Program-made: the position numbers and the translations under genes
The notes under the pieces: generated by a model
Told to the model about the DNA's origin: nothing
Databases searched by the model: none
The model's input: only the letters and a program-made list of their open reading frames with translations
From: JAIOSM01 sp964593725
GTDB taxonomy: Bacteria > Desulfobacterota > Desulfobacteria > Desulfobacterales > Desulfobacteraceae
Assembly (NCBI GenBank): GCA_964593725.1
Contig: CAZQJS010000011.1
Span: forward strand, 16,211-80,210
Length of the DNA: 64,000 bases
Direction of reading: 5' to 3'
In this document: positions 43,123 through 51,707 of the stretch, in pieces
Position numbering within the stretch: position 1 is the stretch's first letter
Layout of the letters: every line of letters begins with the position of its first letter

Positions 43123-43956
43123 ATGAACAGCTCTTTAACTTTATCAATTACAACCTTTGTATATGCTTTTGCATCCTTTTTTTATGTAGGATCATGGACA
43201 TTTAAAAAGAATATTCTCGCTAAAATCGGATTTTTTATCCTGGTACTTGGATTTTTATTTAATACTGCAGGTATTATAATGCGCTGGATAGAATCCTATC
43301 AGATGGGATATGGCCATGCCCCTTTTTCAAATATGTATGAATCCCTTGTTTTTTTCTCCTGGACAGTCAGCATACTCTATATCCTGATTGAGATAAAATA
43401 CCGTGAAAAGATAATAGGTGTGTTTGCAACTCCCCTTATCTTTCTTGCCATTGCCTACGCATCCCTCTCACCCGGAATCGGAAATGAGATAACTCCTTTG
43501 CTCCCTGCACTGAAAAGCAACTGGCTCATTGCCCATGTTATCACATGCTTTCTTGGATATGCAGGTTTTGCCGTGGCTTTTGGTTTCAGTATCATGCATT
43601 TAATTAAGTCTGATAATAATAAAGATAACACTCTTTTTTCACTTTTCCCTTCATCAAGTGTCATGGATGAATTGACTTATCAGATGATTGTGTTTGGATT
43701 TCTATTTCTTACAATCGGAATTATCACAGGTGCGGTATGGGCCAACTCAGCCTGGGGCACCTACTGGTCATGGGATCCCAAAGAGACTTGGTCACTTATC
43801 ACATGGATCATCTATGCAGTTTTACTTCATCTGCGTGTTACATGGGGATGGTATGGAAAAAAAATTGCATGGGTGTCAATACTTGGCTTTCTTGCCGTGA
43901 TGTTTACATATTTTGGTGTTAACTATTTTTTATCGGGATTGCACAGTTACGCCTAA
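43123..43956 (+). CDS. ccsA: CcsA/ResC-like cytochrome c biogenesis protein
   Basis: A 277-residue eight-helix membrane protein. It has the tryptophan-rich WWD-type haem-handling motif, Trp-Gly-Thr-Tyr-Trp-Ser-Trp-Asp-Pro-Lys-Glu-Thr-Trp, at about 210-222. Conserved histidines flank it: one at Ala-His-Val near 135 and one near the C-terminal Leu-His-Ser. It moves haem across the membrane and, with ResB, attaches it to CxxCH motifs of apocytochromes such as QrcA. The two genes form the whole of a System II set, except for thiol-reducing partners, which are not seen here. Confidence 0.92.
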   Translation: MNSSLTLSITTFVYAFASFFYVGSWTFKKNILAKIGFFILVLGFLFNTAGIIMRWIESYQMGYGHAPFSNMYESLVFFSWTVSILYILIEIKYREKIIGVFATPLIFLAIAYASLSPGIGNEITPLLPALKSNWLIAHVITCFLGYAGFAVAFGFSIMHLIKSDNNKDNTLFSLFPSSSVMDELTYQMIVFGFLFLTIGIITGAVWANSAWGTYWSWDPKETWSLITWIIYAVLLHLRVTWGWYGKKIAWVSILGFLAVMFTYFGVNYFLSGLHSYA

Positions 43957-43999
43957 GCCTGTTGTCAGTGCAACCCCGGTACAAGCAGCCATTATTTTC

Positions 44000-44028
44000 T
44001 TGACAACCCCATTAGATGTTAATATAAA
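44000..44028 (+). promoter_or_regulatory. Promoter of the qrc operon
   Basis: A perfect TTGACA (44000-44005), 17-base spacer and TATAAA (44023-44028) lie about 108 bases before qrcA. This gives a leader of about 100 bases, with a 6-base hairpin at 44073-44089. Confidence 0.75.
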
Positions 44029-44072
44029 TTGGCATTATTTAAATTAAAATTTAAATATAATTTCAGGAATTA

Positions 44073-44089
44073 ACCTGTTAGATACAGGT
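44073..44089 (+). promoter_or_regulatory. Small hairpin in the qrcA leader
   Basis: ACCTGT (44073-44078) pairs with ACAGGT (44084-44089) around TAGAT. It lies within the transcribed leader and could aid transcript stability; no U-tract follows. Confidence 0.3.
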
Positions 44090-44135
44090 GAGGTAATAGT
44101 AAAGTATCATCAACTTTTAAAACGATGGGGTTTTC

Positions 44136-44789
44136 ATGAGTGAAAAAGAAAAGAGTACTGAATGTTGTAAAGGAGGAGAAAAAGCAAAAGATGATTCAGG
44201 ATTGGGATTAGGTGTCCTTTTCTTCCTGATTGGTTTTGTTGTTATTTTTCTTTCAGGCTGGCTGCTTTTTCCTAAACTGCTCTACTCAAAAAAAGAGCAG
44301 CCTTTTAATTTTAATCATTTTGAACACATTAATGACAATGGTGCAGATGATTGTGAATCATGTCACTTTTTAAGGGAGGATGGAAGCTTTAACGGCATTC
44401 CTGACCTTGATTTATGTATTAACTGCCATGGGGATATTAATGGCTCCACGGAAGATGAAGAAATCTTTGTTAATGAGTATGTAAAAAAGGAGAAAGAAGT
44501 ACCATGGCATGTATACTCAAGACAACCGGATTGTGTTTTCTTCTCCCATGCTGCCCATATAAAAGGAGCTGGCATGGAATGCAAAACCTGCCATGGTGAC
44601 GTTGGTAATTCTACAGAATGCAGACCTTATGAAGAGAATAAAATCACTGGTTACAGTCGTGACATCTGGGGTAAAAATATCTGGGGAATTAAAAAGCATT
44701 CCTGGGATCGTATGAAAATGGATGATTGTGCACAATGCCATAAAAAAGAGACCGGCAGTAAAGGTGCATGTTTCCAATGTCACAAATAA
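44136..44789 (+). CDS. qrcA: QrcA, membrane-anchored multihaem cytochrome c
   Basis: A 217-residue cytochrome subunit of the Qrc complex, which takes electrons from periplasmic cytochrome c3 and passes them towards menaquinone. A single transmembrane helix at about 25-48 anchors it. Five CxxCH haem-binding motifs start at residues 73, 94, 149, 198 and 212. The Desulfovibrio vulgaris protein is, to my knowledge, described as hexahaem, so one attachment site may be missing or unusual here. The early Cys-Cys at 10-11 is not a haem motif. First gene of a four-gene operon behind a good promoter. Confidence 0.92.
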   Translation: MSEKEKSTECCKGGEKAKDDSGLGLGVLFFLIGFVVIFLSGWLLFPKLLYSKKEQPFNFNHFEHINDNGADDCESCHFLREDGSFNGIPDLDLCINCHGDINGSTEDEEIFVNEYVKKEKEVPWHVYSRQPDCVFFSHAAHIKGAGMECKTCHGDVGNSTECRPYEENKITGYSRDIWGKNIWGIKKHSWDRMKMDDCAQCHKKETGSKGACFQCHK

Positions 44790-44842
44790 GAAGACTTTGT
44801 TTGAATGATCAATTAAAAAAAAATGTTATCGAGGTATAATTT

Positions 44843-46996
44843 ATGAAAATTGACAGAAGAAGCTTCTTGGGACTTGGCCTTGGTGCTGTTGCAGGAGGTG
44901 CGGTTTCCCCTGCCGGAATCAAACTTATGGACGACTTGTCCATATGGACACAGAACTGGCCATGGACTCCTGTCCCGCCCGATGGAGAAGTTACATATGA
45001 AAATTCAATATGCAGCTTGTGTAAAGGCAGCTGTGGAATTACAATAAAAAAAGCTGCAGGAAGAGCGATTAAAATCGAAGGGCAGAAAGACCACCCTGTT
45101 AATAAGGGAGGTATATGCCTCCATGGTATATCAGGGCTTCAATATCTTTATGATCCTTCCAGAATCAAATCTCCTTTAATAAAAAAAGGAGGCAGATTTG
45201 AAAAAACTTCCTGGGATAATGCCATAACCCTTGTTGCAAAAAAACTTGCACAGATTAAAGATCAGAAAAAACCTGAAAGCCTTGCATGTATATCAGGCAA
45301 TTCAAGTGGCTCCACTGCCGGACTTTTTAAACGTTTTTTAAAGGTTTTCGGCTCAAACCAGTTCTATTTTGAACCATCCATGGATTCAACTCTGGATACA
45401 ATTGCCGAAAAAATGCATGGCACTGATAATACTATCAGTTATGACATTGATAATGCCAATTGTATTTTAAGTTTCGGGGCAGGCTTGATTGAAGGATGGG
45501 GAGCACCTGTGCTGGCCTTTAAGGCAAACGCCCTCAGAAAAGAAAAAAAGGCAAGGCTTATTCAGATAGAGCCACGTCTTTCAAATACAGCAGCAAGCGC
45601 TGACAAATGGCTACCTGTTAATCCCGGAACAGAAACCGACTTTGCCTTGGGTCTCTGCAATATAATCATTAAAATTAAAAAAGATGAACTATATAACATA
45701 CCATATATTTCACAAACTGATGATGGTTTCCTGGCCTTTGCAAATCTTGTTGAAAAAGAGTATACACCTGAAAAAGTTGCTCAAACAACCGGCATTGATT
45801 TATCAGTCCTGAATAAAATTGCCCATGAATTTGCCTGGGCTGACAAACCCATTGCCCTGCCGGGTAAAGGACGCGGTGACAATGCCGGAGATACCAGGGA
45901 ATTTGCAGCTGTCCATGCCCTTAATGCCCTTACCGGAAACATTAATGTAAAAGGTGGGGTATGGGTAAAAAGAAGGGAGAAATTTTTGAATTTTCCCTAT
46001 GAAAATCTGGATAACACAGCTAAAAAGGGATTTTTACAACCAAGGCATTCAAGTTTTAATACTTTGATGAATAAGCTTGCCAAGGCTGAAACTTCCAGTA
46101 TTCAGGCACTTTTTATCCTGAATTCCAATCCATGCTATACCATGCATGACTGTGACAAGATTGTTCAGGCTTTTCAAAAAATTCCTTTCAAGGTTAGTTT
46201 CTCATCTTTTATGGACGAGACTGCAAAGCTTTCTGATATTATTCTTCCAAGTCATACCTTCCTTGAACGGTTTGAAGACATAATATCCTCGTCAGCAGGT
46301 GTTGCCAGAAAATCATTGTCATTGGCCAGGCCTGTTGTTAAACCGATATTTGATACTAAAAATCCAGGTGATGCAATTTTGATGATTGCCAAGGCATTAA
46401 AGGGTAATATGGCTGATAATTTTCCATGGGAGAATTATGAAGCATGTTTAAAATCTGTACTGGGTGATAATTTTAACCCACTTAACAAAAAAGGCTGGGT
46501 TATTCTCAATGATAAAGCCCCTTTTTTCAAACCACCAATGGATTTCTCCATTATAACTGAAGGTGCAGGATCACCCGCTATTCAAGGTGATAAAAAATCC
46601 TTTCCCCTGACACTCATACAGATTGATAATATAAGGATACCAGACGGAGCTGTTGCCTGTTCACCTTTTACTGTTAAAATTGTATCGGATAAAGTTATAA
46701 AGGGTAAGGATATGCTGGTTGAGATCAACCCCAGGACAGCTGAAAAGCTGCGGCTCAGTCATGGTGACAAGGCAAAAATTACAACACCGCTTGGTTCTGC
46801 AATGGTAAGAATAAATATCTTTGATGGAATCATGCCTGGAGTAATTGGAATGGCTCAAGGTCTCGGACACACACTGGATAATGAATATGTTGCTGGCAAA
46901 GGAGTAAATGTTAATAAACTTATTGCTCCTGTTATTGAACCAATTTCCGGACAAGATGCTGCCTGGGGAATTGCTGCCAGCATTTCCAAGGTTTAA
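44843..46996 (+). CDS. qrcB: QrcB, molybdopterin-oxidoreductase-like subunit without Mo ligand
   Basis: A 717-residue protein of the molybdopterin oxidoreductase fold. The twin-arginine signal Asp-Arg-Arg-Ser-Phe-Leu-Gly-Leu at 4-11 sends it to the periplasm. Cys57, Cys60, Cys64 and Cys92 would bind an iron-sulfur cluster. In the position where a Mo-ligating Cys, Sec or Ser is expected, no candidate Cys is seen, which agrees with known Qrc, where this subunit carries no molybdenum. The molydop-binding C-terminal domain is present (Glu-Ile-Asn-Pro-Arg-Thr-Ala). A GAGGT site precedes the ATG. Confidence 0.92.
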   Translation: MKIDRRSFLGLGLGAVAGGAVSPAGIKLMDDLSIWTQNWPWTPVPPDGEVTYENSICSLCKGSCGITIKKAAGRAIKIEGQKDHPVNKGGICLHGISGLQYLYDPSRIKSPLIKKGGRFEKTSWDNAITLVAKKLAQIKDQKKPESLACISGNSSGSTAGLFKRFLKVFGSNQFYFEPSMDSTLDTIAEKMHGTDNTISYDIDNANCILSFGAGLIEGWGAPVLAFKANALRKEKKARLIQIEPRLSNTAASADKWLPVNPGTETDFALGLCNIIIKIKKDELYNIPYISQTDDGFLAFANLVEKEYTPEKVAQTTGIDLSVLNKIAHEFAWADKPIALPGKGRGDNAGDTREFAAVHALNALTGNINVKGGVWVKRREKFLNFPYENLDNTAKKGFLQPRHSSFNTLMNKLAKAETSSIQALFILNSNPCYTMHDCDKIVQAFQKIPFKVSFSSFMDETAKLSDIILPSHTFLERFEDIISSSAGVARKSLSLARPVVKPIFDTKNPGDAILMIAKALKGNMADNFPWENYEACLKSVLGDNFNPLNKKGWVILNDKAPFFKPPMDFSIITEGAGSPAIQGDKKSFPLTLIQIDNIRIPDGAVACSPFTVKIVSDKVIKGKDMLVEINPRTAEKLRLSHGDKAKITTPLGSAMVRINIFDGIMPGVIGMAQGLGHTLDNEYVAGKGVNVNKLIAPVIEPISGQDAAWGIAASISKV

Positions 46997-47021
46997 CAGA
47001 TAATATGCAAAAGAGGTTCTG

Positions 47022-47870
47022 ATGACACAAGAACAAAAACACAGAAAGACACATAAGTTTGGAATGGCTATTGATCTGGACAAATGTACAGGATGCGGTT
47101 CCTGCATGGTTGCATGTATGTCTGAGAATAACGTTCCTTTTAAAGTGGATGAATCCAACAAAAAAGACAGTATAACCTGGATGAAGGTATTTAAACTAAC
47201 CAATGGTAAACCTTTTCCAGACACGGAAATATGTTACCTGCCAAGGCCATGCATGCATTGCGGAGGCAAAGGAGACCATGGACATTCACCATGTGTTTCT
47301 GTCTGCCCTGCAACGGCAACTGATTACGATCATTCAACCGGAATTGTAAGCCAGATATATACCAGATGTTTTGGATGCAGGTATTGTATGGGAGCCTGTC
47401 CTTACCATGCACGTCATTTTAACTGGTGGGACCCTGAATGGCCTGAAAATATGGAAAAATATTTAAACCCTGATGTTTCCGTGAGAATGCGCGGAGTCGT
47501 TGAAAAGTGCAGCTTCTGCTTCCATAGATACCAGGCTGCTAAAGACAAGGCCTATTTTGAAGATAGAGAAGATATTCATGAAGAGGAGTATCAGACTGCC
47601 TGTACCCAGGCATGCCCTGCAGGTGCAATCACATTTGGTGACCTGAACAACCGTAAACATGCAATTCATAAACTTGTTCAGCCTGACCCCCATCACAGTG
47701 GTAAACCACGTAATCCTAAAGCTTTCCGCCTTTTGGAAAGATTAGGAACCAACCCAAAAGTTTATTATATCTCGGAAAAAGAGTGGGTCAGAAAAGCCGG
47801 TGATAATTACCTTGAGGGCGAATGGGAAAAGGTGAAAAGCTTTCATAAAGCAAAAAGTGACCATGAATAG
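47022..47870 (+). CDS. qrcC: QrcC, periplasmic iron-sulfur subunit
   Basis: A 282-residue ferredoxin-type protein with four cysteine groups: Cys-Thr-Gly-Cys-Gly-Ser-Cys-x3-Cys, Cys-Met-His-Cys with later Cys-Val-Ser-Val-Cys-Pro, Cys-Phe-Gly-Cys-Arg-Tyr-Cys-x3-Cys-Pro, and Cys-Ser-Phe-Cys with Cys-Thr-Gln-Ala-Cys-Pro. These would hold four clusters wiring QrcB/QrcA to the membrane subunit. No signal peptide; export probably rides with QrcB through Tat. It lies 25 bases after qrcB and has GAGG before its ATG. Confidence 0.93.
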   Translation: MTQEQKHRKTHKFGMAIDLDKCTGCGSCMVACMSENNVPFKVDESNKKDSITWMKVFKLTNGKPFPDTEICYLPRPCMHCGGKGDHGHSPCVSVCPATATDYDHSTGIVSQIYTRCFGCRYCMGACPYHARHFNWWDPEWPENMEKYLNPDVSVRMRGVVEKCSFCFHRYQAAKDKAYFEDREDIHEEEYQTACTQACPAGAITFGDLNNRKHAIHKLVQPDPHHSGKPRNPKAFRLLERLGTNPKVYYISEKEWVRKAGDNYLEGEWEKVKSFHKAKSDHE

Positions 47871-47915
47871 ATCTTTAAAATTTAATATTCAATATTTTAC
47901 TAGGAGTTTATAATT

Positions 47916-49223
47916 ATGGATTCTGCATTAATACCTGATGGTGCTAAACGCTGTTCCTTTCCAATGTTTGCCATTGGGATAGCAGCTGCAGGCGCTGTCC
48001 TTCTCTGGGGCGTTATAGGCATGTTCCTATGCTGGTTCAAGGGGCTGAATCAGACAAACATGAATGATTATTATGGTTTTGCCATCTGGATATGGGCCGA
48101 CCTTGCTGTTATTGCCGTTGGAGGCGGTGCTTTTTTTACAGGCCTTTTAAAATATATTTTTGGTATTGATGAATTAAAAAATATAATCAACTTTGCTGTG
48201 ATTATAGGTTTCATCTGTTACAGCTCTGCATTGCTCATACTTGCCATTGATATTGGCCAACCCCTCAGGGGCTGGTTTATTTTCTGGCATGCCAATGTAC
48301 ATTCAATGCTTACAGAGGTAGCATTCTGCCTTACATGTTACTTTGCAGTGCTGACTATTGAGTTTGTACCCAATATCCTGGAAAACAAGCAGCTTTTTAA
48401 AATACCTTTTTTACATAATGTTAACCACAATATGCACGGTATTATGGCTGTTTTTGCTGCAACAGGTGCCTTTCTTTCATTTTTTCACCAGGGTTCCCTG
48501 GGCGGAGTAACCGGAGTATTGTACGGCCGCCCTTTTGGATTCAGGGAAGGACTTCTTGTCTGGCCATGGACATTTTTCCTGTATACTTTTTCAGCTGCTG
48601 CCTATGGCCCGACCTTTACCATACTTGTTACAAAAATTGTTGAAAAAGTAACGGGTAAAAAGCTTGTTAAGGATAATGTCATAAGATTGCTTGCAAAAAT
48701 TGCAGGCTGGATGATCCTTGTATATATTACAGCAAAAATCATTGATACCATTTACTGGGCAAATGTCACAGCTCCCAATATGGGATTTAATATTTCAGAT
48801 TTTTACGGACATGGTGTCTATGGCATGTGGATTCTTTTTGCTGAAATTATACTTGGCGGTATTGTTCCTGCTTTTATTCTTATTATTAAACCCTCCAGAG
48901 AAAACTCAACGTTTCTGGTAATTGGTTTAATTTTAGCTGTATTGGGTGTCTGCCTTAACAGATGGGTTATGGTTTTACAGGTTATGGCTGTACCGGTTAT
49001 GACCTTTGACCAGTGGGCACATTACTTTCCAAGCTGGCAGGAGATTGCAACCACAATTCTTCCTGTTGCATATGGTATTATTCTTATTTCAATTACCTAT
49101 CGTTATCTGCCGGTATTTCCCCAGGAGTTGGAATTATACCCTGAAACAATTGCAGCTGCTAAAGCTAAGGCAGATAAAGAAGCTAAGGCGGCTCAGGAAG
49201 CAGCTTCGGAAGAAAAAAAATAA
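47916..49223 (+). CDS. qrcD: QrcD, NrfD-like membrane quinone subunit
   Basis: A 435-residue integral membrane protein of the NrfD/PsrC family with about ten helices. It should bind menaquinone near the periplasmic side and close the electron path of the complex. Family features include the N-terminal Gly-Ala-Val-Leu-Leu-Trp-Gly, a Trp-Ile-Trp-Ala-Asp helix start and Gly-Gly-Gly-Ala-Phe-Phe-Thr-Gly. The tail is Ala/Lys/Glu-rich and cytoplasmic. An AGGAG site stands before the ATG. The operon continues into a small membrane protein gene. Confidence 0.92.
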   Translation: MDSALIPDGAKRCSFPMFAIGIAAAGAVLLWGVIGMFLCWFKGLNQTNMNDYYGFAIWIWADLAVIAVGGGAFFTGLLKYIFGIDELKNIINFAVIIGFICYSSALLILAIDIGQPLRGWFIFWHANVHSMLTEVAFCLTCYFAVLTIEFVPNILENKQLFKIPFLHNVNHNMHGIMAVFAATGAFLSFFHQGSLGGVTGVLYGRPFGFREGLLVWPWTFFLYTFSAAAYGPTFTILVTKIVEKVTGKKLVKDNVIRLLAKIAGWMILVYITAKIIDTIYWANVTAPNMGFNISDFYGHGVYGMWILFAEIILGGIVPAFILIIKPSRENSTFLVIGLILAVLGVCLNRWVMVLQVMAVPVMTFDQWAHYFPSWQEIATTILPVAYGIILISITYRYLPVFPQELELYPETIAAAKAKADKEAKAAQEAASEEKK

Positions 49224-49246
49224 TAATTTAATTGTGGAGAATAATT

Positions 49247-49405
49247 ATGTTTCCTTTTAGTTTTGAATGGGCCTGGGATGCCGGACATCTCTTATTTTTT
49301 GGAGGCCTCTGGTATGCCCTGTCAATCCTTGGAATAGGCATGACCTATGTTATACTGAAATCACTCTATGATACTATATGGGGTGAAGAACAAAAAGAAC
49401 ATTGA
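49247..49405 (+). CDS. 52-residue single-helix membrane protein downstream of qrcD
   Basis: A short gene starting 24 bases after the qrcD stop with a good GTGGAGA ribosome binding site. The product has an aromatic N-terminus (Phe-Pro-Phe-Ser-Phe-Glu-Trp-Ala-Trp-Asp), one transmembrane helix at about 15-38 and a charged tail (Trp-Gly-Glu-Glu-Gln-Lys-Glu-His). The intrinsic terminator at 49442-49497 follows it, so it is the last gene of the qrc transcript. It could be a small accessory or assembly subunit of Qrc. I do not know a family for it. Confidence 0.72.
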   Translation: MFPFSFEWAWDAGHLLFFGGLWYALSILGIGMTYVILKSLYDTIWGEEQKEH

Positions 49406-49441
49406 TTTTAAGTTTTTAATTAATTTACTTTACATTACAAT

Positions 49442-49497
49442 AAAAAGCGCATTTTCGGCATTCATTACTCTTTTACCTTGAATGCGCTTTTTTTACT
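49442..49497 (+). terminator. Intrinsic terminator of the qrc operon
   Basis: AAAAAGCGCATT (49442-49453) pairs perfectly with AATGCGCTTTTT (49481-49492) around a 27-base loop, followed by more T. It is 37 bases after the microprotein stop. Confidence 0.7.
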
Positions 49498-49518
49498 TTT
49501 TTTAACTAAAATTAAATT

Positions 49519-50862
49519 ATGAGAAAAGCTTTTATTATAACATTCCCAATTGTTCTTATTATTCTTGGATTTTATTTCTTTTTTATCACCTATATTGCAG
49601 CCCAGAACCTCTATTTTCAGACAATACTCTTAAAACAAGCAGGGCATCTGGTTGTCCCAAATTCAATTGTGCTGTCTTCCCTGCTTAATTTAAAAAATAT
49701 CATTCTTGGATCTTTGTTTATCACTTCCACTGCCGGTATAATAATTGCTTTTACAATTGCATTTATTATCTCTCTTTTCTTTATTACAAGGGAATCTGTT
49801 TATACTATATCATCTGTTTTCTTACCCATTGTAATTTCAATCACACTTGTCGGCACCTCTTTATATGTTTATGATAAAGATGATCTGTTCCCCAGAATTA
49901 GAGATTCTCTCCTGTTATCCACCAGCCTTGGCCAGACCCTGAATACTTTTTATTATAAATATACCTTGACTGCTTCTGAAACTGTACAAAACAAGATGCA
50001 AAAACAGATTAAACCGTGCTGGGTTGATCCTGGTATTAAAAACCAGGAAAGTATTAAGAAAGTTCTTTTCCGCTTTGGTTTTCTGCCTGTAAATAAACAA
50101 TTATATGACTCTTTAATTATTCAAAACAATTTTAAATCACAACTTGAATTTATCCAAAATAACCAGCCTTTATTCAGAGTGTCTCCTGAAAGATTCCTTT
50201 TAAACCCTGAAAAATATCTGAATCAATACTCTGACATGGTGGATTCAAAGAAAATTTTAAGAACACTTTGCTCATTTGGTATTTATCCAGGATATCCTGT
50301 TTTATTATTTATTTTTATCTATCTTCTATTTATGCTCTTTTTTTTCATTATCAGAATCAAAAAAAATTCAAACCTCCTGGCAAGCACCATGACTGCTGTG
50401 CTGATCATTGGTCTTCTTTTTTATCTGAACCCTGAGATATTAAAAGAACCAGATGCTGCAAAGATCAAAAGCATGTTATATTCTGCAGAATCCCGGGATC
50501 GTATTACTGCACTCAGGATTATCCACAAAAAAAAGCTGGAAATTGAAAACTTTTCATTAATCGCCTCCCAGTTAATAAAAGGGAACTCTGTTGAAAAGTA
50601 TTGGCTTGCAAAAAATCTTGCGCTGCTGAAAAATATGCAGAGCAGGTCTCTTTTAACTGACCTTATTAAAGATGACTCAATGAATGTGCGATATTGCGCC
50701 ATGGAATCCTTATCAGAAATAGACCCTGGAATTAATTCATTAAGGCTTTTTAAACAGATTATTAATAACAGCAATGCAAAAAACAATCTAAATGCTGACA
50801 AATGGTATGTGCAGTTTTACGCATACAATGCTTACAAAAAATGCGTGCTGCTGCAGGATTGA
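49519..50862 (+). CDS. Membrane protein with C-terminal HEAT-like repeats
   Basis: A 447-residue protein with four or five transmembrane helices (about 5-27, 58-85, 90-112, 255-275, 285-302) and a large loop at about 115-245. After residue 310 come HEAT-like helix pairs, with Arg-Asp-Arg-Ile-Thr-Ala-Leu-Arg-Ile-Ile, Leu-Leu-Thr-Asp-Leu-Ile-Lys-Asp-Asp-Ser-Met-Asn-Val-Arg and Ala-Met-Glu-Ser-Leu. HEAT repeats usually bind partner proteins. It follows the qrc terminator and has no visible promoter of quality. No function is assigned. Confidence 0.65.
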   Translation: MRKAFIITFPIVLIILGFYFFFITYIAAQNLYFQTILLKQAGHLVVPNSIVLSSLLNLKNIILGSLFITSTAGIIIAFTIAFIISLFFITRESVYTISSVFLPIVISITLVGTSLYVYDKDDLFPRIRDSLLLSTSLGQTLNTFYYKYTLTASETVQNKMQKQIKPCWVDPGIKNQESIKKVLFRFGFLPVNKQLYDSLIIQNNFKSQLEFIQNNQPLFRVSPERFLLNPEKYLNQYSDMVDSKKILRTLCSFGIYPGYPVLLFIFIYLLFMLFFFIIRIKKNSNLLASTMTAVLIIGLLFYLNPEILKEPDAAKIKSMLYSAESRDRITALRIIHKKKLEIENFSLIASQLIKGNSVEKYWLAKNLALLKNMQSRSLLTDLIKDDSMNVRYCAMESLSEIDPGINSLRLFKQIINNSNAKNNLNADKWYVQFYAYNAYKKCVLLQD

Positions 50863-50927
50863 TGATTATATAACTCTTTTTTCAAATCAAGTGGCCTGCT
50901 CTCCATTAAGTAATTTTCAAAAAAAAT

Positions 50928-51689
50928 TTAAACATGGGTATGGGGATTATGACCATATGTATGGATATGTTCATGATGGTGAATATGTATCTGATCATCA
51001 AGCAGTATTTTTCCATCACCCATGGATATAATGCCTGAAGAGACACTTTTAAGAAAATTAAAATCATGGGCAACAATTAAAAAAGCAATGTCTGATTTTT
51101 TTAAGACATCCTTGATTCGGTTTTTTACATCAGTGTCCAGTCCTGCAGTGGGTTCATCAAGCAGAAGAGCTTTAGGCTTCATCGCAAGTACTGATGCAAG
51201 GGCCACAAGTCTTTTCTGCCCTCCTGACAACCTGTGAATAATTGAATTTTCCAGATTCTCAATGCCAAGCTCTGAAAGGGTTTCCCTGGCTGTTATTAAT
51301 GCCTCTTTTTTGGAAAAGCCGAGATTGAGGGGCCCGAATGCAACATCATCTATCACATAGGGGTTAAACAGCTGATCATCTGAATCCTGGAACATAAGCC
51401 CGATCTGGGGCCTGAGCTTTGCAAACTCCTTTTCTGAAGATACTCTTTTACCAAACAGCTCCACTGTACCGGAATCAGGAGTGCAAAGCCCCATGATTAT
51501 ATGCAGTAAAGTTGTTTTCCCGCTCCCATTAGGAGCTATCATCCCAATCTTGTCATCTGCTGAAAGTTCAAAGGAAAGATTGTTTAATATTTTTCCAGAC
51601 TTTTCATTTGTATCAGCCTTTATATGGTCAGCAGCTGAATAGGAAAAGGAAATATTTTCAAGTTTTATAATAATCTCTTTTTCTCTCAA
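50928..51689 (-). CDS. nikO: NikO, ATPase of a nickel/cobalt ECF transporter
   Basis: A 253-residue ABC ATPase of the CbiO/NikO group. Walker A is Ala-Pro-Asn-Gly-Ser-Gly-Lys-Thr-Thr at about 52-60; the Q-loop region has Gly-Leu-Met-Phe-Gln-Asp-Ser-Asp-Asp-Gln-Leu; the signature is Leu-Ser-Gly-Gly-Gln-Lys-Arg; Walker B is Leu-Leu-Leu-Asp-Glu-Pro-Thr. The C-terminus ends in a His-rich tail with nine His in the last 17 residues, suggesting metal binding. It drives uptake with NikQ and NikM in the cytoplasmic membrane and is the last gene of the operon. Confidence 0.88.
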   Translation of the reverse strand: MREKEIIIKLENISFSYSAADHIKADTNEKSGKILNNLSFELSADDKIGMIAPNGSGKTTLLHIIMGLCTPDSGTVELFGKRVSSEKEFAKLRPQIGLMFQDSDDQLFNPYVIDDVAFGPLNLGFSKKEALITARETLSELGIENLENSIIHRLSGGQKRLVALASVLAMKPKALLLDEPTAGLDTDVKNRIKDVLKKSDIAFLIVAHDFNFLKSVSSGIISMGDGKILLDDQIHIHHHEHIHTYGHNPHTHV

Positions 51690-51707
51690 GTCATAACCTG
51701 TATTTAA

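Noticed and set aside
44843..46996. QrcB as an active molybdenum oxidoreductase
   Set aside because: The fold and iron-sulfur cysteines are present, but no Cys or Sec is seen where a Mo ligand is expected, and the gene order matches Qrc, in which this subunit has no molybdenum.
46661..47224. 187-codon open frame on the minus strand across the qrcB-qrcC junction
   Set aside because: It lies opposite two well-supported genes, has no recognisable domain and no ribosome binding site; it is a shadow of their codon pattern.
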